The translations under genes were made by a program, and so were the position numbers. The notes beneath the pieces are model-generated. The model did not search any database. It was not told where the DNA came from and saw nothing but the letters and a program-made list of their open reading frames with translations. A DNA stretch of 64,000 nt from Ditylenchus dipsaci (taxonomy: Eukaryota; Nematoda; Chromadorea; Rhabditida; Anguinidae), in assembly GCA_004194705.1 (NCBI GenBank), contig SADC01000260.1, positions 143,860-207,859 on the forward strand. The letters are read 5' to 3'. The stretch's first letter is position 1, and every line of letters begins with the position of its first letter. This document shows, in pieces, positions 35,101 through 48,213 of the stretch.

Positions 35101-38100
35101 AGGTTTATTCATACTTCGCCGAAACACCGGAACATAACACGTGTTTCGCCAGAACACTAACCGAAACATTCATGTTCTGCCGGAACAAAATGTTTCGGTC
35201 AGTGTTTCGGCAAAACATGAAGTTGTTTTGATTGAAGTGTTCTGCCGGAACTGAAGTTCCGGAACAATGATTCCAGGTGGCTAATTCTGGATTTTGTGGA
35301 TATACACATTGGCATGCGATCGCAATAGAGGCCAAAAGCGACGAATCAAGGCAAAAGGCTTTATTTAGCCAACTGTTAAAGCGGAATGACCGTCGACAGT
35401 GAAGATAATAAAATTGATAAAAGTAGGCAAAGCAAGGCAAATTAAGCGCCTGTGGTGGGACTCGAACCTATCTTTTATTGACTCCACTGCAGTACTATCG
35501 TGCTATCGGGATTTCAGTTATTAGGTATCCATTCATCTAAAAATATCTTAGCTCACCTAAGCATTGGGTAGCACTTCCACCTGAGTACCGATAGTTAGGC
35601 AATGCCCTTGTACTAACACGTGAGCAGCTTTACATAGATTCAATAACCTGGGTGTATCTGAATACCTTACAGGGTACGAAACTACTCAAGCCCTGGAATT
35701 TCTAAACAAGTAAATTTGCTGTCTTCGCATTATCAAACCGTGTTCAGGACACGATTCTAGATAGGGTACATTGATTTTTAATTACTTTCAGCTAAATCCA
35801 AAATTTCGGGTTCTGGAGGTCGATATGCATTTAGGGGAGGTACTAGGTAATTCCCATACCTGCTGAGACTAACTGCTCCAACAAACTTTTATTAGTCCTA
35901 CAAAACATTTCTGACTACTATTCAAAGATAAAAATGTCTGCTACCACCAGGATTTGAACCTATAACCTCAAAATTTTAGGGGGTGAATTTACCGCCGCCA
36001 TTTTGGGTAAGCATCATGACCATATCTATTCGGACGCCCACATTACTGGTAAACAGATTGCGGTGCACAGATTACGCAAAACCGATTCCGCAGTGTTTGG
36101 CCTTCAAGTTGGTAGCATACCGTCAAATTTAGGATCCTCTTTGGATTCGCCACAACTAAATACGTAGGACCGACCCTAAGTAGCAATCAACTGTGGCATT
36201 TGATTACCGGAAAATTAGTTTGGTTAGATGAGCTTTGCACATTAACTGTATATCACATTTAAAAGATACGTTGCACCGGAATCCATGCTGGTATTGTCAC
36301 GATCTAGGATTTTTTTCCAGATCTATAGAGCATTAAAAATATGATTTTACATAAGATCCGAATTTCCCGAAGGGTCGATTTATTAAGATAGCCATAGTTG
36401 CACAAGCGCCGGCCCCGGCTTTTTTTGTTTTTTTTATGCAAATACTCCTAGCATCTGCGGTGATAGCAAGTATCACCGATAAGTTTTTTTCAATCTAAAA
36501 AAAAGTAAGTCATTGGCAGTCTCGAAAAAAAAGATTATCGTCAACGCTGGCATCCAAAATTGTCAGGTCGGCTAAAAACTTGTCAGGTCGGCGCCCGGCG
36601 CCCGTTTTGACTAGCGGCGCCGGCGCCCGTGCAACTATGAAGATAGCAATTCCTTTGAAAGCTGAGCATAAACAATGTATATTCGACGAGATTACGTATA
36701 ACACGTGGTTGTACGGCGCAGTAGGTAGTGATTTCGAGTGTAAGTGATACACTCAAGTTCGGCCCTTACTCTGTGTTATTGATTCGTGACATTTTGCTTT
36801 GGAACCAATTGTTGTTTTTTTTCACAAATTTTCATTCTGATTTTCCGATTTTGACTTTTTAAAATCGGAAAACAAAAACATATTTATATACTCAAATAGA
36901 TTAAAATCAAGAATATTTTGACCATAATATGGATATTTAGTCGATGTTCGGATTGGTATGTTCTGCCGGAACAAAAAACCGTTCCGGCAGACATGTTTCT
37001 GCCGGAACAGAATTTTGTATCGCCGAAACATCGATGTTTCGGTGAAATATGAATGAACCTAATAAAAAATAAAATTTTTCAATAAAATCAGCCCATGATT
37101 TATTCTAACTGCAAAAAATTCAGCTGATTGTCTATCTTTAGGATCAAAAATTAATCATGAGTCACATGGTTAAAAATATAAAAACATGAAGACGATATAA
37201 AGACCACAGTTTTTGTCCCTGTTTACCTGAAAGAAGTTGGAGCAGGTGTGCATTTACAGAACAGTGCAGACTTTTGCGTCTAGGCGTTTTTGGCAGGCTC
37301 CAGTGGCATCTCTGAAATTAAGTAATGAAAAAATTAGCGATAAGTTGAGTAAAGCTCCACAAATAACAGCATACCTTACACATTCTACATAAAACTTCAG
37401 CCCTGGTTAGGAATTGAAACAGGACCATGACCATTGCTATCCACTACATGCACCTAATTTATAATAATTAAAGCCAAATATGAACAAATATTAGCACAAT
37501 AACAAAACAATAAGTTAAATGTTTTATATTTTGCAAACCACTCACTTGTTTTAAGTAGCGCACATCTACAACAGAAGGACTAGAATCGATGGTACCACCG
37601 TTGATTGCAGCTTGACAAATAATGGTAGCACCAGTCCACAGAGGATTAGCTTCTACATTTGGCAGTGTAACTGTCTAAAAAAGTATATCTTTGTAACGCT
37701 TTTTTGATATCAAAGAATAAATTTCCGATTTTTTTGGTTTTTTTCACTCACCGGGACCCCTTCCACCTTTAATTCAGTTCTCTTTTCGCTTTATTTCATA
37801 AAAGAGGGTCCCGATAAGTGAAAAGTACCGTAATTTTTTCTATTAATCATTTTTCTATGTCCTATTTCATGTTTAGGTTTTTGTCAGATTTCGGGGTAAT
37901 ATCTTAATATATATCTTATATCTTAATATATATCTTATAATATCTTATATCGAGTAAATTCGACTACTTGTCGTCACTTATACTTTCCCGTGATAATTAT
38001 AATTTCATATCCCTGCAAGTACTACAAATTTGTTTTGGCCACGGAATCAGTGAAAGAGACCGTACCTGTACATTAATAATAACTGTGTTGTTTCACCTGT

Positions 38101-40919
38101 TCAAAAAATGAGTCGTCTGTCTGTCCTCTATTCAATTATGTACAAATTTGTCAGCCATTTACAAATGCTTCTCACTTTTCTAGTCTTTCTATTTTGTAAA
38201 ACCAGAACAATGGGCCTATTCTCGGCCATCCAGCCATAATTACACCCCTCTGCAAATAGGGGCACACACACAAGGTCAGACTATTGTTCTTGCAGCAAAA
38301 ACGGCAGAACTCTGTCCAACCTGTAACAGGAACAAGAAAAGTGCATGCTATGCAAAGAAAGGCCTTAATCTTGAAGGATAGAGGGAAAAGAAAGAGCTGC
38401 TTTAAGCCTTATTAGTGAGTTCAAGTGGATACCGATGCAGGCTAGCAAAGGGTAATTTGTCGGCTTTCTTTTGGCGTAGCAGGCACATTAATCGAAAAGA
38501 CAGATGGGTCAAATTAAATTTTGGGGGAAAAACATTTATGTAGAATTAGTAATTAGTGTTTTTTTGCCGTAATTTTTTTTTTGATTTTCAAGAAACATTT
38601 TAATATAGACTTATTTTTTATTGGTTATTGTTATTTTCATGCTGTCAAAAAGTTGTTGAAAAGCCGTCACAAAGGTACATAAAAAACAATTGGGCGAAAA
38701 AAGTTGGTGGAGTCGAAAATAATGGTCAGGAAATGAACGCAAAGTGACCTTGCAGGTTGGACAAAGCCACATTATTTTATGAGTTCTGTCATCAACAGAA
38801 AATACTAATCTGTGTATGCTGTGTATGCTCAGCCAAATGGAAATATAAAATGTTTTAGGTGATTTTAGCAGGCTTTGAACACAAAGTTGACAATAATTAC
38901 CGTACTGGGAAAATCAGGTACTAGAAAAAACGCGTTTCAAAAACATATGATGCAACAACACTTATGATAATCAGAGCAAACAATGGGCGATTTCACCGCT
39001 TTAAAACTTAACTTTTAAGCTACCCCATTAACATGGAATTTATCGGCGATTTTACGGCGTTTACTATGCAAACATTGACCACTTGCAACAAATAACTACC
39101 CGTGAGAGCTACACAAATAGACAGCTTTATCAATTTTAAAGCTTAACTTCAGATAGTAAATCTTTCTTTCTTTGACTACACAGTTTGTAAAAAAACTCAC
39201 CGGAAAACCAGCTGAGCCCGTAAGATCCTGAGCTGAGTTGAGAAAGTTGACCATGTCGGTGATGTTTTTTTGTACACAGTCCACGCATACGAATCTCAAT
39301 TGCCCAACTGGTGCTTCTGTAAATTAAATAGTTTTAAAATATTAACGCAGTTGTTTAATTTTATTTCAAGATGTTATATTTCAATGTATTGCAAAAATAG
39401 CTAAAATCGAATTTTCAGGAAAGGATAACTGTGAAGTGATTATAAATTTTTTCACTGCTTCACTAACTGGTGGACAATAAGTTCCCGGACAACTTTGAGC
39501 TCACTTTTTAAGATACAAATTTACGATGAGAAAATTCCAAAAGTAGGTTTTGCAGCCCTGAATCTTTTCTTTCAAATGGCATATTGTTTTTAGCTTGGCT
39601 ATTTTGCATAAGTCACCATTTGGCTCCAAACACTTGTCTGGTCATTTTGAGAAGGTTACCAACAATTTTATCACTTTAACTGCTCGAATATTTCATTGAA
39701 TTTTGAGCGTCACTACAAAATTTATCATTTAGTTGTAGCGCAGCTCAATAGCTACAAAACACATATTACAGAATGATTTTTGAAAATCTGAGTGTTGAGA
39801 TATGGCCTTTTGGAAAAATCGTGGTGATTGGCTGGTACAATGAATAGTACCAGAACTGCTATAAAGCATTGTACGCCATGAAAAAGTGCCCTATTCCTCA
39901 ATGGGGCTTTTTTCCTTGGTCACCCCTGTTATTTTTCTGTGAATTTTAAGGCTTAGGCAAGGGTTGGTCAGCGTCTGTTAGGATGGTCTCAAACGTATTT
40001 TAGACTCAAGTTGAAGTTCGTCCTAACATATGCTCAGATATTCTTGCCTAAACCCAGTTTGCAGTTGAGAATTTCCTGAGGTTACATGAGGTTCCTTTTT
40101 TACGCATCTAAACTTATTTATTTTTTCAAATCTTTATTTGAAAACATAGCTACGTTCTATCTGAGTATTATTAAAGCTTTATACGCTTTCTATTGGTAAA
40201 AATTTAACAATTTTTAGGAGATTCTCATGTTGAAACGTCAAAAAACCTCATGAGGACGCCTGAACGTGAGAATGTCATACAAGTTTTCAAATTGATCTCC
40301 ACATGGAAAAACGCATAAGAAAGAGCAATGTATTAGGATCATTTTAAGTAGCCGGACGTTAAAAATGGTTTGAAATGTGTCAGATACAGCCAAATGAAAA
40401 AACCTCACGAAATCTCAACTGCAAACTGTGCCTAAGCTTTATTCTAAAAAACTCACAAAAACAACAATGGGGCTCAAGGCAAAACCCCATTGAGGAATAG
40501 GCCAAAAAGCTTCATGCTATTTTTCATATTATTTTTGACTTTTAACTTGTGTGATTTATTATTTTCAGGTCTACAAGCAAAATTTTTTTCTTAAGCATTA
40601 CCAGAAACACAGTAGATAGTTCCTTAGCATTTTTGCCTAGCATTGTCCACACAATTTGACTGAGGTGCTAAAATTATTTGTTTTTCCGTGAAACTTCATT
40701 TGTTGAAAAATATTTTTACTTGTGTGTTAGCAACTTGAAATGTTTGTGAAGATATTTTGACTTGAGCGCTGGCAGTGGAGGTCGAAGAAGGCATCATTTG
40801 AGCTTAAAAATAAATGCTAATAGTAAAATATTGAATCTAAGCAAAATCAAAAGTACTACCTTGTAGGCATATTGAGCTGCACATAATGCCGCTAGAACGG
40901 CAAATTGCAATGAAGTCAT
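32125..40919 (-). CDS. Immunoglobulin-superfamily type I membrane receptor, about 18 coding exons
   Basis: Exons (right to left): 40860-40919 signal peptide (MTSLQFAVLAALCAAQ), 40720-40802, 40602-40668, 39201-39316, 37546-37674, 37375-37453, 37227-37311, 34836-34990, 34659-34782, 34463-34502, 34316-34408, 33866-33973, 33194-33303, 33091-33134, 32896-33042, 32467-32623, 32353-32401, 32125-32263. From 39316 downwards every intron phase agrees. I count about four Ig-like units: for example CKCTPAPTSFRWQKN...IQCSANN, then RVSMQCIVEGNPRPVVFWKL...AQCQYWCSAC. A last unit (FFARLRI...LKLQNQYGAK) leads to the transmembrane helix and a tail of about 65 residues ending REAVV. Such proteins act in cell adhesion or recognition. 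One-base lesions sit in exons 37375-37453 (+1 needed), 37227-37311 (-1), 34316-34408 (+1) and 32467-32623 (+1). Exons 40602-40802 contain TAA codons and do not join the signal exon in phase, so the N-terminus is uncertain. The exact family is not identified. Confidence 0.82.
33540..33760. repeat. Dispersed 'ttgactat..acagttaacatt' repeat
   Basis: Several copies of a short motif, (t)tgactat.ttacagttaac(t)aacatt, lie in an intron of the receptor. Similar runs are at 23060-23240 and its mirror, 42090-42370, 51770-51900, 56740-56850 and 58000-58080. It is AT-rich, short and not obviously foldback. Confidence 0.5.
35096..37064. mobile_element. About 2-kb inverted-repeat element inside a receptor intron
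   Basis: The ends pair: 'aggtttattcatacttcgcc' + 'gaaaca' at 35101 with 'tgtttcggtgaaatatgaat' + 'gaacct' at 37040-37060. Both ends carry repeated 'tgttctgccggaac' words. Inside lie two B-box-like tRNA remnants (about 35440-35530 and 35940-36000, minus strand: ggttcgagtccc and ggttcaaatcc) and a nested GC-rich element (36396-36648). No transposase is seen, so the element is non-autonomous. Confidence 0.65.
36396..36648. mobile_element. GCGCC-rich foldback element
   Basis: Ends 'atagttgcacaagcgccgg' and 'ccggcgcccgtgcaactat' are complementary. Adjacent arms are rich in gcgcccgg words. It belongs to the same GC-rich class as 13380-14045 and 47003-48213. Confidence 0.65.
39887..40503. mobile_element. 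Foldback MITE in a receptor intron
   Basis: Ends 'gccctattcctcaatggggc' and 'ccccattgaggaataggcc' pair, and inner segments pair too ('gtttgcagttgagaatttcc' with 'gaaatctcaactgcaaac'; 'acatgaggttc' with its complement). It is about 620 bases long with no ORF. Confidence 0.75.
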
Positions 40920-43200
40920 TTTTCACTGCTGATAGGCTAAAATTTTTTTTTGTAAAAAATGCATTATTAATTCAGCTTCACGCAATACATTTGTTTGTTG
41001 CATACTTTTGGTTTTTATCTCTATATAGTATTTGGGACAAGGGGTCACGCTTTTTTGACTTCGGAGGCCACAATGGGTCGTGGAGGGGAGATTTCGTGAA
41101 GGGCAAATTCATTTTTGACGCTAATACCATCGTGTTCCACGGAATGTCAGCTTTCTAAAAAGATCACAGAAAAACAACGTTTTTAAGAGGGCATATGCAT
41201 ACTTTTATAAAGTCAGTGTTGAAGACAACCTTTTTTCGTTTTCAGTGTATGAAAACTAGCCAAGAGACTTTTAAAGATGATGATTAACGAAATGTTATAG
41301 GGCGTAATAAGTTCGGCCTCCGGTCATGATACAGACCCTCCAAGTTGATGAGGCCTTATTAAGAAAAATGGTGCTATTCGAGGATATACTGTTATCAAGA
41401 TAATATATTACCGATCAAAACTTAATACAGTGCTCGGCCTGCATTTGATAACGTAATTAAATTAATTCAAAAAGTGGGCATAAATTCAAATTATTTCTAT
41501 CACTCGATAGCAGAAACAATTTTTTATATAAAATCTATCAAACGAAAAATGATAAATTAAATTAGATATAATTTAAAAATAATTGTGATTCACAATAGTA
41601 TTGTCTGCATTTAAATGACCTTTATACAAGCAACCGCAAAAGAGTTGTTAAGTAAGCAGTACGGAAAAAACTATATTTTTTCAAATTTACGGTTTTCAAA
41701 CAAGCTAAGCACAGAAACAAGAAAATTGGAAATAATCTTAAAAAGTAATTTTCAATTCTCTACTATCCTCAACATTTGTAGCCTTCAATGCACAGTTCTA
41801 CTTAGATAGAAATAGAAATACGTAGTTTCATTTTAGAAAGATTTCGGAACTCGAAATGTTAGAAAAAAAACTATTGCTTAATTAAAACTTGAAAATTAAC
41901 TGCGTATAGGCAATCTCAATTCTGTTCTATTTGGTTATTGATAAAATTTACGAGGTAAAATTTCAAAACAAGATAAAATTTCAAATGTTAGTTTTTTTTT
42001 GCTTTCTTTACTTTTTGAAAAGTGATTTTTTTGCCCACCCACACCATGGTGGTAATGGTGATACGATGGTGTGTAAACCGAGTAGCTCTGTTATTGGTTG
42101 ACTATGAAACAGTTGATATTAAATCAAGGTTTGACTATTCACAGCCAAGTATAGAAACATGATTGACTATAGGACAGTTAATATTTAAATCAAGGTTGAG
42201 TATAATACAGTCAAACATAGATTATTGCTTGATTATAAAACAGTTAACACAGGATTCGGATCTCAAAATTTTGAAAATAATGACATTTGATCAAAATAAG
42301 ACATTTTACGGTATATGATGTTTGACTATATTGCAGTCAAATGTTAGAATGTTGTTTGGCTATAAAAATTTTACTGGAATCCTCTGAATAAAACTGGAAA
42401 TAAAAACTAAGATTTGACAACATTATTATTAAAATAAAATTCCTAAAAACTGCATCTTGGTCAACATTTCACTCAGTAAAATATAAATTTCACCAGCACA
42501 AAATGCACTAACAAAAATTCAAACCCAATGAAAACCAAAAAGTCGATAAATCTGTGCAAATTCCAATCGTCATCTGTCAAAGTGATATCCCACGCACTGA
42601 AACCTTTTTAGTGAAGTGATACTCTCTCTACTAATAAATAAGTCTTTTTCGAGAAAGAGAGAAAGAGGAAGATTTCACACAGATAGCAGGGAAAATGAAA
42701 AGAAGAAAAAGAGGCGAGATCATTGCCAACCAACTAAGGATTGATCAAAAAGTGGGTGTCAGTTGAGGCGCAGAAAGACAAGCAGTGAAACTCTTTCGAC
42801 AACGATTGATGACTCAGGGAGCTGCTGCTGAATTATTTGTAGTGCTTGACTTTCCTCTCTCCTCCTTGTGTTTTGTTGTTGGTTCTCTTCTTTTTCTTCT
42901 GCTGGATAGATGACTTAGAGTGGTCAGTAAAAGCTTGCACTTTTTCGCATGTTTCATGTCAAAAGAAACATGGCGGAGGCGTTAGTCAGTTCTGGTGAGA
43001 AGCACCTAGCAGCAACAGCAACCAGCCAACAACACACAGTGTTCTTTTTGGAAAGATATCATTAGCGTATTTGCAGCGGTTTTAGAGGAGAAAGCGATCA
43101 ACATACTTTTTAGCAAAAGCTAGAAGAGAAGGAAGAAACGACTTTGATTTTTAAATGAGCGAAAAAAATATGTCGGAGATTTAGGGGGGGTGGTAGCTAT
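40920..43200. promoter_or_regulatory. Upstream region of the Ig receptor
   Basis: No gene or clear core promoter is recognised. From 42590 to 43150 the sequence becomes less AT-rich, with purine tracts (gagaaagagagaaagaggaag) and pyrimidine tracts. The mixed CA/GA-rich, repeat-poor composition is compatible with a promoter or 5' untranslated exon of the leftward receptor gene. This is inference from composition and position only. Confidence 0.25.
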
Positions 43201-43216
43201 CGACTTAAACGAGAGG

Positions 43217-43953
43217 AACCTGTGGCGTCGAGATATTTTATTGGACCAACGTCTTTCCATGTTTTCCCAGACCATCATTCGGCAGAAATTTGACTCAAGT
43301 TTTTGTCAAATTCTAGTAGTTTGTAAGTAGTTTTCGGCTCGCGTCTTGGCTCTTTTGGCCTAGAGATAATACTCTTTGGTCTATCTGGGGCAGAACCTCG
43401 GTAAATATGTATATACGCGACCTCATGTGATAAACAGTTTTTTCAATTTTATCAAATAATGATCTGGAACATTGGTCCTACCAAAATATTTGGTGGGAAG
43501 ATGATTTGCAGCGGAAAATTTGATGGCGGATTTTGGCGAAATTCAAGAGTGCATGTTTGCTTTGAAATTCCAATTTTTCGAAACTAGATCCGTGTCCAGC
43601 ATGGTCGATTTGCTCATAAAAGTGCTTTCTAATTTAAAAAATCACTCATATTTGAATTCCACTCGAGACAACAAACATTTAACTAAAATGTTTTTTGAAA
43701 TAAAGTAAAATGCTCTTTGTCTCGAGTAGAATTCAAAATTTGAGTGATTTTTTTGAAAATTAGAAAGCACTTTTATGAGCAGATCGACCACGAATCTGGT
43801 GTCAAAAACACGGAATTGGAAAGCAAACATACATAACGGCTCTCTTGAAATTCCTCCAAATTTTCTGCCGCGAATATTCCGCCGACAAATTTTCCGCCGT
43901 TAAAATTACGCTGCCAAATCATCTCCCACCAAATTATTCGTTGCCACAGGTTT
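43217..43953. mobile_element. Foldback element with CCTGTGGC ends
   Basis: The ends 'aacctgtggc' and 'gccacaggttt' pair. Long inner arms pair as well: 'aaaagtgctttctaattt' (43618) with 'aattagaaagcacttttatg' (43760), and 'gaattccactcgagacaa' with 'tctcgagtagaattc'. It is about 740 bases long; the open frames on both strands are the two arms. Confidence 0.75.
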
Positions 43954-43959
43954 CCAGAG

Positions 43960-46900
43960 AGCTCTTGAAAAACTAATCAATAAGAAAGAAATTATAAAAC
44001 TACCACACCACATTAATATTAACGTATATTTTGTTTCTCTACACTTCAATTTCAAAAATTCTCAGATCACAAAGCTCTTTTACTAAAAAAGCATATATCG
44101 AACAGCCCTACAAAAATTAACCCTATTTACAGAAGTAGCCAAGCCCAAAAAAGGAAAAGGACAAACTAAGGAAAATATTTTTTGCGCATCACACACACAT
44201 ATACAAGAAAAAGGAATAAAATTGGAAGTAAAGAGAGAAATACCTTCTCTCACCTTGCTCACAACAAACCAACACACATATTGATGGGCAGTACTAGCAA
44301 AGTAGACAGGCAGAATAGAAAAGTCTCTTTTTCCACAATTAGCCCTAGCCCTGCCCCACCTGACCCTTGTGCCCCACCTTTTTGCATAAGACGCGCTCTG
44401 TTGGTTGAGTTGTTGGTCACTCTAGCAGCTTGGCCTTGTCTTTTGCCTCCCTCTTATTGTGAAAAGGCGGATGGATGGGTCGTTATTAAATCATAAATAC
44501 ACACATGCATACCTGCCCGCCTACCTGCCTCTCTAACCCACTCATATAGATGGAGGCCATAGTAAAGGGGAGATGACCCTAGCCATATAAGCCAGTGGTT
44601 TCGAGCGGTTGACGTCACCAGAAAGGTCGTAGGTAAGATATCTGACCTATAAAGTTTGGCATAAATGTTTGTCAAACATTGTTAAATTAAAAAATCATTT
44701 TGAGTACCTAAGAGCTTTTTCAAAACAGTGGACCCTCAATAAACGGACACCCCATAAAGTTCATCCCAGCCTGGGGCTCGATGTTGTTTCTGTCCAAAAA
44801 CATACTTTTCAGCACAATTTTTCATCGATATTTGCCGAAAGTGATTGGTCAGACTGGTCACGAAAATCGCAAAGCTTGCAAAATACTTTTTTCAAAAATT
44901 TGCATTTTCGCCATTTTATTAATGGACACTTGTTTTTGATACTCGCCTTCAAAAAAAACAATGTATGTTTATCGAGTTCCCGGCATGTCCTGATGCAAAA
45001 AAATGCAAAATTTCAAATGTTATCAGCATTATCAGAAAGTTGTTTGAGTTATATAAAACATATTTGCGGTACATATACCACACTTGAGCCTGCAACTAGA
45101 GTTATTTTTGCTGTGCTGCATTAAATTTTTGTCCATAATCAACAAAGGGGAGGGTTTGCCTAGGTCCCCCTGTTTTTTTCACATTTTAGGCTTTTTTATA
45201 TTTGATAGAGGCTTTGCTACATCATGACTTGCGTATATGAGTCTACCTTTTTGTTTCCATCTTGCATGATAGGTGTTAGATGAACCTACTGTAAAAAATC
45301 GGGATGTAGAGGTTGTTATTTTAAAAAGTGGCTATTTGTGTGACAAAGAAAAAGTTTCAAACACTTAGGATTACCACACAGACACATATATATCTACTCC
45401 TCTCTTGACTTTCATGCGCTCTCTTTGATTGGACATTGAGAGAGTAAACAAACCCCTTTTTAGGGTTGTTTTGTAATGTGACAATGCATGTTAAGCAAAT
45501 ACATTTTCGTGAAAGGAAATTACAAAATAAGAGACTTAAGTAATTTGGAACTTCAACTTAACTAAAAAATAATACAAACTGAACTGAAATTTCAACATAA
45601 ACTTGTTAAGGCAGGGCCCTCACATTTTTAAAATAAGGACATTTTCTTAAATGGAGACATTTTTAGAGTTTGTAATCAAAGATATGCTAATTTCAGTACT
45701 TATTGCTCTTTTGCTGCCAAAAATAAGATTTTGACTAGAAATACCAAAAACGAAAAATCGAAACCCGAAAAATGAAAAACCTTTTAAATCAGCTATTTGA
45801 TACCAACTTTCCTAACCGAAAGTGATCCTAAATATTTTTTTATATACTGTATGCCCACATGCGTACCCAGGATTTTTTTGACAGAGAGCGGGGGGGGGGG
45901 GGGTGGCGGTGGTCGGCTAAATAGGCTAAAAATCTTGACGAGGGGTGGGAATAGGGCTAAAAGGCGAAAAAAAAAGAATAATAAGACTGAAAAAAACAAA
46001 CAAGTGCTAAAAAATCCTGACGGCGGTTTGAAATATCAGATTTCACTTTGGAGTATCAAATTTAGAAAAAAATTGAGTTTATCTACAAAAATCTCACGAT
46101 AATTCACAACTTATTGTATGTAATCTGACACATTTATAACCAGAGAAGAACACAAATCTTTTGGGTGAATTGATTTTCTCTCTATCATCAACAGACAGAA
46201 CTGCTGCAATTAATAAATAATTAAGCTGCACTTCCTACCATCCCAACTACAAATATTTATTTGTGCTACTTAATTATACTACTTATTTACTGCAACTCAG
46301 ATTAAGCTTAAAGACACCTTTAATCGCTAATATAATGTGGTTGGAGGAAATAGACAAACTGTGTGCAAGAATGTGCAAAAAAGCATTTCATATAACTTAA
46401 AATTAAGGTTGTGCACTTCATCAATTAAGTTAATCAACAACTTTACACAGTTTTCAAACTGTAAATCTCTAAAAAATTTCCTTTTGCCGCTTTTCACCTA
46501 TTTTGTTTTAAAAAGAAAGTTCTGGCAGTTTTTTTTTCACTAAACAAGCGCTACTAGCAAATACCCGTCTCGTCCATCTCCTCAAATATCTGACCTCCGC
46601 AAAATCGCTCTAACAACTCTCTGGAACATCAAGTTCAGCTCAGGGCTTAAGCTTTGAGATAGGCCAGCGTACGGAATTTGTGTTTAATAAATGTCTCATG
46701 CTCTTTTCCTGAGTGTGGGACATATATCGGAGTATTTTTACTAAAATAAATTAATGGAAAATCTATGGAGCGTAGGTGGTTATTCGCTAATGTGAATAAC
46801 CCGGTAAAGTGACACTGAAAATATGTGTTTTTGTTTATATTCAACTTATTACTTATTTTACTTATTTTTTATTGAAATCTGATGCAAGCAAATAGCGAAT

Positions 46901-46970
46901 TCTCAGACATAACAGAATTTTTTTTCTATTTTTTCATTCGTGACACATTGTGACACATACAGTTAACAAT
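43960..46970. other. Gene-free stretch
   Basis: No recognisable gene. One pogo-like terminus without a partner lies near 44727 ('gtggaccctcaataaacgga'). A 151-codon open frame at 44669-45124 begins inside it and shows no domain. A G-run (45890-45902) and AT-rich sequence make up the rest. Confidence 0.45.
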
Positions 46971-47002
46971 CATATCATTGAAAATTTTTAAAACTTGTTA
47001 TC

Positions 47003-48213
47003 AGTGTTGTTCCAGCGCCGGGCGGCGCCGGCGCCAGCGCCGGCGCCGACCCTTTCTGATAAAGGCCCCGGCGCCAGCGCCGAGCGCCTCCCTTAAAAAA
47101 TTTTGGCTCCGGCGCCAGCGCCGGCGCCGACCTCTTTTGAAAAAAGGCCCCAGCGCCAGCGCCGGCGCTCATGGCAGCGGTAATTTATATGGCAGCGGTA
47201 ACTTGATAATTTTTTTTTGCTGTGATTTCATGAAAAATTCCTATTTTTTTAACAGTATGTTTTTTACAGTGAGAATGATAATAATTGTTTGTTATCATAT
47301 CGATTAGCAGCATACCGTTTTTATTTTCTCTATTAATTCTTCATGAAGAGTGAATATTGAAAAACAGGGTCTTTTAAAAAATTCGCAGAATTTGAGATGG
47401 CTATAACTTTTATCTCGATCGAGTTTCTGTTTTCACCAATCGATTTCTCTTGACGGGCAATTTCGTTAAGTGTATAATGTCAAAAGTATGATTTTCGCTT
47501 GGTCCCCTGTGATTCGGATTTCAGCCATCTAGGGGCCACCCACAGACCAGGACCAGAACCACAGCGGGACCAAGCGAAAATCGTATTTTCGACATTATAT
47601 AGAAAATGAATTGCCCGTCAAGAGAAAACGATTGGCAAAAACATAAATTAGAAATTCGGTCCAGAAAACAATGTATAGCCATTTCAAATGCTGCGGATTT
47701 ATCCGATACTGCGGTACCCTGTATTTTCCCTATGCTGAGAAATAAGTCCATATGAGGTTCAGTTATTAGAGAGTGGGAGTTCATGAAAGGAATGAGGTAA
47801 TATTGTTTTGTGAAAAGAAAGTTGTGTAAATTACTGTTCCAAGAATAGCATATGATACCCTGATTAAGTTAAAAATCAATAATAAACTAAAAAATAAAAA
47901 AAAAATATAAATAAATAGAAGATTTGAAGAAATGAAAGAAATTGCAGCACAAACTCAGATAATTTAGTTTAAAATTAAGAATAATTGTCTTTCTGAATAT
48001 TAGCCTGTTAAATTTTTAAAACAGCGCCGGCGCTGTAGCCTTTCGAAAAACAGCGCCGGGGCCAGCGCCGGGACGAAAATTTTTAGCGTCGGCGCCAGCG
48101 CCGACGCCGACCAAATTTCTCATTGGCCCAGCGCGGCGCCGAGCGCCGGCCCGGCGCTGTTTTTTCCCGGCAGCGCCGGCGCCGGCGCTAGCGCCGGCGC
48201 TGGAACAACACTG
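47003..48213. mobile_element. Pair of GCGCC-rich arms in inverted orientation
   Basis: Left arm 47003-47200 starts 'agtgttgttccagcgcc'; right arm 48018-48213 ends 'ggcgctggaacaacact'. Both are dense in gcgccagcgccggcgcc words, giving a local GC content far above the window average. The 0.8 kb between holds another foldback element (47365-47718). It may be one element with GC-rich terminal arms or two opposed copies. Open Arg/Ala/Pro-rich frames here are repeat artefacts. Confidence 0.65.
47365..47718. mobile_element. Foldback MITE with CAGGGT ends
   Basis: Ends 'cagggtctttt' and 'ggtaccctg' flank arms that pair for about 150 bases, including 'cttgacgggcaatttcg' with 'gaattgcccgtcaag' and 'gattttcgcttggtccc' with 'gggaccaagcgaaaatc'. 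Confidence 0.7.

Noticed and set aside
35430..36000. Functional tRNA genes (exact B boxes on the minus strand)
   Set aside because: No closed cloverleaf, acceptor stem or anticodon arm could be drawn, and both lie inside a mobile-element-like span.
44669..45124. Longest open frame in the window (151 codons)
   Set aside because: It starts at a decayed pogo-like terminus, contains no domain, is rich in His/Phe/Lys as expected from AT-rich noise, and has no splice or homology pattern.
46975..47307. Arg/Ala/Pro-rich frames on both strands
   Set aside because: They are translations of the GCGCC array; the same holds for 48016-48330.
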